Of a stretch of DNA of 42,860 nt, positions 8,632 to 16,882 are shown one piece after another. The DNA comes from Patescibacteria group bacterium. GTDB lineage: Bacteria; Patescibacteriota; Patescibacteriia; UBA9570; JAHJKD01. The position numbers and the translations under genes are program-made. The first letter of the stretch is position 1. Each line of letters starts with the position of its first letter. Under the pieces are notes generated by a model that was not told where the DNA came from, did no database searches, and saw only the letters and a program-made list of their open reading frames with translations. Location of the stretch: positions 1-42,860 of the forward strand of contig JAHJKD010000040.1 of the NCBI GenBank assembly GCA_018822435.1, written 5' to 3'.

Positions 8632-10146
8632 CTATTGCGGACCGGCGCTTATGACGCCAACATCTGCATCAGGAAATTTTTTGAAATTTTCTTTGAATAA
8701 AGTAATGAGATCAGCGGCTTTCTTTTCATACTCATCCTTGTTTTCCCAGGAATCGCGCGGGTCGTCCAATTTGGCCGGGGTGTCGAGATTAAGAAGGCCG
8801 TTGTGCTTATATTCGTCCTTATCTAGAACGCCGGTCAATATGTCCGTGATGATCTGACGGGTCAGTTTGATGCTGATTCTCTCGCCCACGCCATAAGCGC
8901 CGCCAATCCAGCCCGTGTTTACCAAATAGACCTGGCTGTTGTACTTTGATACGTATTTTTTCAGCAGGTCAGAATAGACCGTGGCCGGGCGAGGCATGAA
9001 AGGCGCGCCAAAGCAGGCGGAGAAAGTAGCCTGCGGCTCCACGATCCCCCTTTCCGTGCCGGCCAGCTTGGCCGTGTAACCGGAGAGGAAATAATATTCA
9101 GCCGCTTCTATGCTCAGCTTGGCGACCGGCGGCAGGATGCCGAAGGCGTCGGCAGTCAGGAAGACGACGTAATCGGGCTGGTTGCCCTTACCCGCGGCCA
9201 CGGCGTTATCGATATAGCATATAGGGTAAGCGGCGCGGGTGTTTTCCGTCAGGGCGGCATCTTCAAAATCAAGCTCCTGACCGTCTTTCATCACGACATT
9301 CTCCAATAAGGCGCTGTCGCGGATGGCGTTCCAGATCTGCGGTTCGTTCTCTTTCTTCAAATTGATGCATTTGGCGTAGCAACCGCCTTCAAAATTAAAG
9401 ACGCCGTCCTCAGTCCAGCCGTGCTCGTCGTCGCCGATAAGATTGCGGGAGGGATCAGCGGACAGGGTCGTCTTGCCTGTGCCGGACAGGCCGAAAAATA
9501 ATGCCGTATCCCCTTTTTCCCCCATGTTGGCGGAGCAGTGCATGGGAAATGCGCCCTTTTCCGGCAAAAGGTAATTCATGACCGAGAACATGGACTTTTT
9601 TATTTCGCCGGCGTATTTTGTGGCGCCGATCAGGACGGTCATCTCTTTCAGGTTCAGGACGACAAAAGCTTCGGAATTGGTGCCGTCCCTATCCGGATCA
9701 GCCAGGCAGGAAGGGAAGCAATAAATTTTCAGCCGGTCAAAGCCGTATTTTTTATCTTTCTCAATATCCTTACAAAGCACGTATTCGCAGAAAAGGGCCT
9801 GGTAAGCATATTCGCAGTGCACTTCCACGGGCAGGGCATATTTGTCATCCGCGCCCAGGACGCCCTCGGCAATGAAGGATTCGTCCAGCCCGTCCTCGAA
9901 TTTACTGACTTTTTCAAGAAGATTCCTGTATTTTTCTTCGCTCATGGGCACATTGACCTTGCCCCAGTCGATCTGATCATGCACTTCGGGCGTATCAACA
10001 ATGAATTTATCGTCCGGCGAACGGCCCGTGTATTTGCCCGTATTAACAACGAGAGCGCCCGTTTTGGACACTTCTCCTTCTTTTCTTTCTAATGATTTTT
10101 TAACCAGCTCATCAACTGGTAAGTCGTAATATATTTGTTTTGCCAT
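8632..10146 (-). CDS. pckA: Phosphoenolpyruvate carboxykinase (ATP)
   Basis: ORF; TGRSPDDKFIVD, FFGLSGTGKTTLSADPSRNLIGDDEHGW, YPICYIDNAV, FSACFGAPFMPRPATVYSDLL, VYLVNTGWIGGAYGVGERISIKLTR. Confidence 0.97.
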   Translation of the reverse strand: MAKQIYYDLPVDELVKKSLERKEGEVSKTGALVVNTGKYTGRSPDDKFIVDTPEVHDQIDWGKVNVPMSEEKYRNLLEKVSKFEDGLDESFIAEGVLGADDKYALPVEVHCEYAYQALFCEYVLCKDIEKDKKYGFDRLKIYCFPSCLADPDRDGTNSEAFVVLNLKEMTVLIGATKYAGEIKKSMFSVMNYLLPEKGAFPMHCSANMGEKGDTALFFGLSGTGKTTLSADPSRNLIGDDEHGWTEDGVFNFEGGCYAKCINLKKENEPQIWNAIRDSALLENVVMKDGQELDFEDAALTENTRAAYPICYIDNAVAAGKGNQPDYVVFLTADAFGILPPVAKLSIEAAEYYFLSGYTAKLAGTERGIVEPQATFSACFGAPFMPRPATVYSDLLKKYVSKYNSQVYLVNTGWIGGAYGVGERISIKLTRQIITDILTGVLDKDEYKHNGLLNLDTPAKLDDPRDSWENKDEYEKKAADLITLFKENFKKFPDADVGVISAGPQ

Positions 10147-10196
10147 ATGAGTAATTTTATTCCTTTTAATTTAACTCGTCAATAATCTACTGGCCC

Positions 10197-10226
10197 GTAA
10201 CCCACACGTGTAAAACGTGGGGTTAC
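10197..10226. repeat. Intergenic hairpin 1
   Basis: GTAACCCacACGTgtaaaACGTGGGGTTAC inverted repeat. Confidence 0.75.
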
Positions 10227-10243
10227 TGCATAGTCTTAAGTAT

Positions 10244-10273
10244 ATAACCCTACATTTTATATGTGTGGGTTAT
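10244..10273. repeat. Intergenic hairpin 2, related arms
   Basis: ATAACCCtACAttttatatgTGtGGGTTAT inverted repeat. Confidence 0.7.
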
Positions 10274-10283
10274 ACACGACTTT

Positions 10284-11933
10284 TTAATATATCTCTTCCT
10301 TATAACAATCAGCGCAATAAATTTTCTCCTTCCTTTCCGGAGAATATGGACCCTTCATGTCTTTTTCACATTTATTACACTTCCTATTCCACACTTTTCT
10401 TGGCTGACGGGATTTCATTCTTTTAATATATCGGCATTCTGAGCATTCCCTGGGCACGGGAATATTCTGCTTTTTATAGAATTCTATTTCATCAGGGATC
10501 AATTTATAATTGCGGCCGCAATCCGTGCAAGCCAGAACTTCATTAATGATTTCATCTTTAATGTCTTTGATGTTATCGGGAATATCTGTGTTTTTTAACG
10601 TCTCTTTACCAAACATGCCAGGCTTATTGTCTTCCCAGTTCCAGCCATGCTTTTTAGCTTCTTCTTTAGAAACTGGCATATAAAAATTTCCGACTGTTTC
10701 ATTGTATCCGAAGGGCGATAAATCATGCGGAAAATATTCGCCGTATTCCCCTGTTTTCCTCATATGATCAATAATTTTATTTTTTAATTTTTTATAGTCT
10801 TCTTCAGAATATGTTTTATTAAAGATGCTGAAAGGATTTTTCTTTAAACAGACGCAGCCGAACAGATCATGCGAGTCATGGCAGGAATCGCAGTATTGCA
10901 GATGCTGGTTGTCGTAGGAGAAATTCGTGAACATGTTGTTATAACCGTTTGTCACGGCATGAATCTCGTAGAGCAGTTCGGAGTTAAAGCCAAAATGATA
11001 GCCGTCATAGCAGTCCTTGGCTTCCAGGGAAGACACTGTATATTTGGCATTTTCCATGTTATCAATGTCAAAACATTCGTGGCAGTTTTTTGACCGGAAA
11101 ATATGATTGCCAGTGCAGTTTTCTGAATTTTCAATAATGTTGCGATGAATGGCTTTTGTTTGCACCATTTCTTCATATTTTTTCTTCAAATTGCAGATAG
11201 TTTTAAACGAGCCGAAATCAATTTCTTTCATCTTCTTTTCATAATCCTCTTTAGAATATTCTTTATTATTTATGCAATATTCTTTATGGCGAAGATTGGA
11301 GCATAAAAAGCAATTCTTACAGCCTCTAAGATCAAATCCAAAATAACAATCAGAGCAATCAAATAATAAATTTGACCAATTGCAGTTAAAACAGTCGCGT
11401 GAAGATGTGAGTTCATATGAAACCTGGGTATTTTTATAGATATAAGTGCAGTCAAAGCAATCCTGCGAATACATCACCCAGTTGGAATAATAGATGTTTT
11501 CCGAATACCAAATCACGGAAGAAAGGTAGACATTAGTATTGTCGCCGGAATGGTTGGCGTATTCTGCATTCGTGCTGTTCTTGGAAACCAGGGCCATGCG
11601 CGGCACTTCCCTCTGGAACTCTTTGAATTGGGGGAAAAATTCATGGGTAAAATCAAAGTCGCGGCCGTACGCCAGAGGATCCCAGCGATCGCTCCACCAG
11701 CAATCCTGGCAATAAACTTTGAAGGGCTTATTAGGCGAATAGATGGAAACTGTCGGCTTCTGGCACAAGTCGCATTTTCTGTCATAAAAAACCCTTTCAT
11801 TGCGCCAGGCATATCTTCTTTGTTGGCGGCAATCAAAGCAAAGCGTAGGTTCTGGGACATCTATCCTTTTATAGAATTCCTTGTCTTCGGGATAGACCGT
11901 GAAATTATTTTGGCATTGTTTACAAACTGGCAT
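10284..11933 (-). CDS. Cys-rich dual zinc-ribbon protein, paralog 2 (549 aa)
   Basis: ORF; CKQCQNNFTVYPEDKEFYKRIDVPEPTLCFDCRQQRR...CDLCQKP...YCQDCWWSDRWDPLAYGRDFDF; C-terminal CTDCGRNYKLIPDEIEFYKKQNIPVPRECSECR...CNKCEKD...YCADCYKEEIY. Confidence 0.9.
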   Translation of the reverse strand: MPVCKQCQNNFTVYPEDKEFYKRIDVPEPTLCFDCRQQRRYAWRNERVFYDRKCDLCQKPTVSIYSPNKPFKVYCQDCWWSDRWDPLAYGRDFDFTHEFFPQFKEFQREVPRMALVSKNSTNAEYANHSGDNTNVYLSSVIWYSENIYYSNWVMYSQDCFDCTYIYKNTQVSYELTSSRDCFNCNWSNLLFDCSDCYFGFDLRGCKNCFLCSNLRHKEYCINNKEYSKEDYEKKMKEIDFGSFKTICNLKKKYEEMVQTKAIHRNIIENSENCTGNHIFRSKNCHECFDIDNMENAKYTVSSLEAKDCYDGYHFGFNSELLYEIHAVTNGYNNMFTNFSYDNQHLQYCDSCHDSHDLFGCVCLKKNPFSIFNKTYSEEDYKKLKNKIIDHMRKTGEYGEYFPHDLSPFGYNETVGNFYMPVSKEEAKKHGWNWEDNKPGMFGKETLKNTDIPDNIKDIKDEIINEVLACTDCGRNYKLIPDEIEFYKKQNIPVPRECSECRYIKRMKSRQPRKVWNRKCNKCEKDMKGPYSPERKEKIYCADCYKEEIY

Positions 11934-11957
11934 ATTTATACTGAGTTTATCGAAGTA

Positions 11958-13544
11958 TTAATAGATTTCCTTTTTATAACAATCCTCACAATAAACTATT
12001 TCCGGTTTTTCTGGGGCATAAGTCGTTTTTATTTTTGCACCGCACTTATCGCATTGCCTGTCCCATAATTTCCGGGGATTGCGACGGCTCATTCTTTCCT
12101 TATGGCGGCACTTATAACATTTTGTTGGAGTAAAAATATTATTTTCTTTGTAATACTTTTTTTCTTGAGGAATAATCTGAAAATTCTGACCGCAATCTGA
12201 GCAAACCAGCAATTTTGGATCAACTGATTTTTTATCCTCGTCTTGCCATTTATAATTTTTCTCTAGCGCTTCTTCTTTTTTTAAGGGGAATAACTCCTGG
12301 GCAGAAGTGTCATTATAAAAATACGGCGAAATAGAGGCGGGGAAAAATTCACCAAACTCCCCTTCTTCTTTCATCTTATTAATTATTTTTTCTTTTAATT
12401 TTTCATATTCGTCTTGGGAATATTTTTTATTAAGAATATAATGCTCCCCCTTGCGTATGCCTGAACAACCGAATAGATTCTTACTGCCGTCAATAAAAGT
12501 CGAATACATGATGTTTTCTGAATTAAAGACAACGTGTCCAAATTTCAGATTATGCACGGGCAGGCCGGCGCAACTGCCCTCGTATGATAATTCGATCTCG
12601 CCGCAGCCGGATATGTCATAGCATTCTTTGGTGCTGGCCGGAAAATTGATCAGCCATTTTGAATTTTCCCCTTTTTCACCGTCAAAAATATCCTGGCAAT
12701 GGCTGCAATTCTTAATGCCGTCGCCGGTCGAATTTTCACAATTGATCTGATGGGCAAACTTGCGGGGAAATTTCATGGAAAATTCAAAAAATTTATTTTT
12801 TTGTTTTTCAAATCCAGCCTGGTCTGACATTATTTTTTCAACTTTTTCTTTATATTTATCAGGAGATAATTTTTTATTAAAAAAATGGTATTCTTCATTA
12901 ATCAAATTAGCGCAGCCAAAGCAATTCTTGCAATTTTTTAATCCGTATCCAAAAATACAATCCGTACAATCTTTGGATTGTTGTAAATATTGGCAATTGA
13001 ATAAATTATCACAATCTAAACAGCCATAGCATAATTCACATTCTCGGAGGTATGAACAGTCCATACAATCTTTAGAATGCCAGATATAATCGCTGTACAT
13101 GATATTCTCCAGCCAGTTGGCCGCAAACACCAGATAACAGTCCTTGGCATGAGAAACAAAATTTACATAATCGCAATTTTCGTTCGTTTCCCTAATATTT
13201 GTCAGATTAAAAATAGGCACTTCTTTTTGCAAGGCGTCAAAATTTTCAAAAAAGGGCTTATTAAAATCATAATCACGGCCATAAGAAGCAGGATCCCATT
13301 TGTCCGACCACCAACAATCCTGGCAATAAACAGTATATAAAGAATCGTCAGGCAATGTAGAAATCATGTCTTTTTTACATAATCTACATTTAGCCTGATA
13401 TAAGGTTTTTTCATTACGCCAACTAAGTCTTCTTTGGAAGCGACAGTCTGGACAATGAGTTGGCTCAGGCACTTCAATCCGTTGATAAAATTCTTTATCT
13501 TCAGGGTAGATAGTGAATTGTTGGCCGCAGTTAGTACACTTCAT
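11958..13544 (-). CDS. Cys-rich dual zinc-ribbon protein, paralog 3 (~528 aa)
   Basis: ORF; starts MKCTNCGQQFTIYPEDKEFYQRIEVPEPTHCPDCRFQRR (Met at 13544 preferred over 13562); ends YCEDCYKKEIY. Confidence 0.9.
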   Translation of the reverse strand: MKCTNCGQQFTIYPEDKEFYQRIEVPEPTHCPDCRFQRRLSWRNEKTLYQAKCRLCKKDMISTLPDDSLYTVYCQDCWWSDKWDPASYGRDYDFNKPFFENFDALQKEVPIFNLTNIRETNENCDYVNFVSHAKDCYLVFAANWLENIMYSDYIWHSKDCMDCSYLRECELCYGCLDCDNLFNCQYLQQSKDCTDCIFGYGLKNCKNCFGCANLINEEYHFFNKKLSPDKYKEKVEKIMSDQAGFEKQKNKFFEFSMKFPRKFAHQINCENSTGDGIKNCSHCQDIFDGEKGENSKWLINFPASTKECYDISGCGEIELSYEGSCAGLPVHNLKFGHVVFNSENIMYSTFIDGSKNLFGCSGIRKGEHYILNKKYSQDEYEKLKEKIINKMKEEGEFGEFFPASISPYFYNDTSAQELFPLKKEEALEKNYKWQDEDKKSVDPKLLVCSDCGQNFQIIPQEKKYYKENNIFTPTKCYKCRHKERMSRRNPRKLWDRQCDKCGAKIKTTYAPEKPEIVYCEDCYKKEIY

Positions 13545-15120
13545 TCTTAAAGCATTTATCACAATAGATGTCTCCGGTCTTGGCCGATGTTAATGTCATT
13601 TTATGGCAATTAACACACTTTCTTTTAAAGATCTCTGGCGGGGTGCGCTTCGCCTGCCGGGCTTTGTGCCGGCAATCCGGGCATAGTTCTGGTTTGGGTA
13701 GATTATTCTTTTCCAGAAACTCCTTTTCTTGTTTAATGACCTGAATATTTTTTCCGCATTCTTTACATTTAGTAAGATTATCCTGGGCAGGCGGTTCTGA
13801 TTTTTCGTACCATCCAAATCCTTGCTTTTCTGCCTCTTTTTTAGTTAATGGGTAGTAATCAGTCGCAATTGTTTCATTATAACCATAATCAGATAATTCA
13901 CGGGGAAAGAATCGGCCATACTCGCCTGTTTTTTTCATATAATCGATTATTTTGGCTTTCAGATCTTTATATTCTTGCTTTGAGTATTGCTTATTAAGAA
14001 TACAATATTGATTTTTATTCAGACCGACGCAGCCAAAACAATCTTTGGCGGCATTACACATAATGCAATATTCCAGATGGCTGGAGTCGGTCATGCAATG
14101 ATGGCAGAATTTAAGGTCATAAACATTATTGCCGCAGGAGTTGCATTCAAAAAGCAATTCGGCCCGGTCGCCCCAGGAATTATGGTCCATACAGGACTTC
14201 ACTTCTTTAAAAAGCCTGGTACAATACCGGCAATTATCCAGGTCTTCACTGTCAAAACACATATAAGCATTCTTTGAATTATAGAGATAATTTCCAAGAG
14301 AGTTTTCGTTTCTTTCCACTTGCAGATTTCTTCGAGGCTGTGTTTTTACTAATTCTTCAAATTGTTTTTTAATTTTTTCCAGACCTTCCCTTGTTTCCAG
14401 ATGCATTGCTTTTATTTTTTTATCATACTCATCCTTAGAATATTGCTTATTGAAGACCTTGTATTTAGCGTAGCGCTGGTTCACGCAGCCAATGCAATTC
14501 TGGCAGGAACGGCAGTCCAGCAGGAAATAACTGTCAGTGGAACTTTTTGTATCCTGGCTGAATTTGACGTTAAAGCATTCATTGCAGTCTATGCATTCAT
14601 AACAGAGCTCGCATTTGAAAATGACTGAACAATCAATGCAATTTTTGGAATAAAAAAGCCGATTGGAGAAGTAGCAGTCCTCGTTATAATCAGCCTCACC
14701 AACTAAATAACAATTCTTACAATAACCGGCGCAATTAGTGAATTCAGAATTTTCCATAGTGCCGGAAATGATGTAGCGCGACATATGCGGCACAACATCG
14801 GCCAATTCTTTAATCTGGTCAAAAAAATCGCGGTTAAAGTCAAAATCGCGGCCATAATCGAGGACATCCCATTGGTCGGAAAACCAAACATCAGTATCGT
14901 AAACAGGGAAAGGCTGTTTCGGATTGTATTGAGAAATTATTTCTTTCCCGGAAAAATCGCATTTTCTTTTATATAAGCTTTTAGCATTTCGGAATGCCAG
15001 ACGTGTCTTTAAGCGGCATTTTGGGCAGAATATCGGATCAGGGACCTGAAACATGTCATAGAATTCCCGGTCCTCATTTTTTATTTCAAAGTCTTTTTCG
15101 CATTGCTGGCATTTTTGCAT
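13531..15120 (-). CDS. Cys-rich dual zinc-ribbon protein, paralog 4 (529 aa)
   Basis: ORF; MQKCQQCEKDFEIKNEDREFYDMFQVPDPIFCPKCRLKTR...; ends YCDKCFKNEVY; 3' end overlaps the next gene start. Confidence 0.9.
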   Translation of the reverse strand: MQKCQQCEKDFEIKNEDREFYDMFQVPDPIFCPKCRLKTRLAFRNAKSLYKRKCDFSGKEIISQYNPKQPFPVYDTDVWFSDQWDVLDYGRDFDFNRDFFDQIKELADVVPHMSRYIISGTMENSEFTNCAGYCKNCYLVGEADYNEDCYFSNRLFYSKNCIDCSVIFKCELCYECIDCNECFNVKFSQDTKSSTDSYFLLDCRSCQNCIGCVNQRYAKYKVFNKQYSKDEYDKKIKAMHLETREGLEKIKKQFEELVKTQPRRNLQVERNENSLGNYLYNSKNAYMCFDSEDLDNCRYCTRLFKEVKSCMDHNSWGDRAELLFECNSCGNNVYDLKFCHHCMTDSSHLEYCIMCNAAKDCFGCVGLNKNQYCILNKQYSKQEYKDLKAKIIDYMKKTGEYGRFFPRELSDYGYNETIATDYYPLTKKEAEKQGFGWYEKSEPPAQDNLTKCKECGKNIQVIKQEKEFLEKNNLPKPELCPDCRHKARQAKRTPPEIFKRKCVNCHKMTLTSAKTGDIYCDKCFKNEVY

Positions 15121-15122
15121 AT

Positions 15123-16841
15123 CTATTTTTCCGGGGGGCTTGCCTCGCCGGAGTCTGATCCAGGCGAAGGCGGGCCGTTTTGTTTATAAGTAATTTCCTT
15201 GCGATAACATTGGTCACAATAAACAATATCAGGTTTTTCCGGTGGATAAGTGCAGAGGATGATCTTGCCGCAACAGGCGCATTCCCGCTCCCAGAAACGA
15301 TGCGGACTCCTCAACTTCAATCTGTCTTTATGACGGCAATCAGGGCATTTTCTTGGTATAGGCAAATGGAATTTTTTATAAAAATGAACTTCTTCCTGTA
15401 AAATCTGATAATTTTTTTCGCAATCCTCGCAATAAAGGACTTCGTCAATAATATCTTCTTTGACATCCTGAATTTTATCAGCCAGGTCTTTTACATCAAT
15501 CGTTTCCTCGCCTTTATGAAGAGGTTTTAAATCGCGCCAGAATAGATCATTTCCGAGAATCTCCTTTTTTTCCATAGGAAAATAATCCTGAGCAATTGTA
15601 ACGTTATAACAAAAAGGAGAGTTTTTCATGGGAAAAAATTCACCCCACTCGCCTGTTTCTTTCATATGGCCGATGATCTTGGCAGTCATTTTATCATAAT
15701 CTTGTTTCAGGTATTTCTTGTTCAGGATCATGAATTTATTACGTTTAACTCCAATGCAGCCGAAAAGATTTTTTGCGCTCAGACAAATATCAGAATAAGT
15801 TATATTGGAACAGCATTCAGAATTAACGGAAAAACGGGCATCAAAGCATTCCTCAACACCAACGGATTCGTAACACTTTTCCGAAGAACCGACGCCATAA
15901 ACATCATAGCAGTCTTTGGCGCGGAAAATCCAAGATGAGTAAGCGCAATTTTTCAATTCAAATCCGTCAAAGATTTGATAAGCTCCGACTGAATTATAAA
16001 GATTATTGCCAAGAGATTTTTCGCAGCCTTTCATCCACAAACATTTTCGAGGATAGTCTAAAACGAATCTCAAGAAGCGGTCAAACATATCTTGCAAAGC
16101 AGAAAAGCCATAGCCCTCATATTCTTTTTTAAATTTTTCATACGCTTCCTTTGAATAAGGTTTATTGAAAATATGATATTTTTTCTTACGCAGTCCTACA
16201 CAAGCGATGCAGTCCTCACATTCATTGGCGTCATAAAGGAAATGAGAATTCTTGCAATGGCGACTTTTTTTTGCAAAAGTACAGGAATCCATTTCAAAAC
16301 AATCGATGCATTCATAGCAATTATGCGAATCAAACATAAATTCAGAATCAAAGGTATTTCGTACTCGGATAGCATTAGAGGTAAAGAAGGAATCTTCTGA
16401 ATCACGGATGCCAAAACAGAGATAGCAGTTTTTATTGTAGTAGGCCTGGTTAGTAAATTCACTATCAACTGAATCGGTATTAAATAAATTCAAACGAGGT
16501 ACTTTTTTCCTAAGCTCAAGAAACTGATCAAAAAAAGGTTTTTTAAAATCAAATTCCTGGGCATAGTCAGATGCACTCCATTTTTCAGACATCCAGCAAT
16601 CATAGCAATAGACCGGAGACCAGCAATCCTTATGATAAATTGATATGATTTCTTTTTCGCAGCAATCACATGCCCTAAGATGAAGAGTCCGTTCATTGCG
16701 ATATGTCATCCGCCTTTGCTCACGACACTCCGGACAATGAGTTGGATCAGGGACATTTGTTTTATCGTAAAAGGCAGCGTCAGCTGCCCTTATTATAAAA
16801 TCTACCCCACAATGATTGCATTTAATGCTTTTGTCCGTCAT
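15123..16841 (-). CDS. Cys-rich dual zinc-ribbon protein, paralog 5 (572 aa)
   Basis: ORF; CNHCGVDFIIRAADAAFYDKTNVPDPTHCPECREQRR...; C-terminal CEDCEKNYQILQEEVHFYKKFHLPIPRKCPDCRHKDR...YCDQCYRKEITY. Confidence 0.9.
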   Translation of the reverse strand: MTDKSIKCNHCGVDFIIRAADAAFYDKTNVPDPTHCPECREQRRMTYRNERTLHLRACDCCEKEIISIYHKDCWSPVYCYDCWMSEKWSASDYAQEFDFKKPFFDQFLELRKKVPRLNLFNTDSVDSEFTNQAYYNKNCYLCFGIRDSEDSFFTSNAIRVRNTFDSEFMFDSHNCYECIDCFEMDSCTFAKKSRHCKNSHFLYDANECEDCIACVGLRKKKYHIFNKPYSKEAYEKFKKEYEGYGFSALQDMFDRFLRFVLDYPRKCLWMKGCEKSLGNNLYNSVGAYQIFDGFELKNCAYSSWIFRAKDCYDVYGVGSSEKCYESVGVEECFDARFSVNSECCSNITYSDICLSAKNLFGCIGVKRNKFMILNKKYLKQDYDKMTAKIIGHMKETGEWGEFFPMKNSPFCYNVTIAQDYFPMEKKEILGNDLFWRDLKPLHKGEETIDVKDLADKIQDVKEDIIDEVLYCEDCEKNYQILQEEVHFYKKFHLPIPRKCPDCRHKDRLKLRSPHRFWERECACCGKIILCTYPPEKPDIVYCDQCYRKEITYKQNGPPSPGSDSGEASPPEK

Positions 16842-16882
16842 AAAGCCTCTTTTTTTTATTCAGAATAAAATCATTATACTGA

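Noticed and set aside
9538-10092. 184-aa plus-strand ORF
   Set aside because: Antisense to pckA, which has unambiguous motifs; no promoter or SD evidence.
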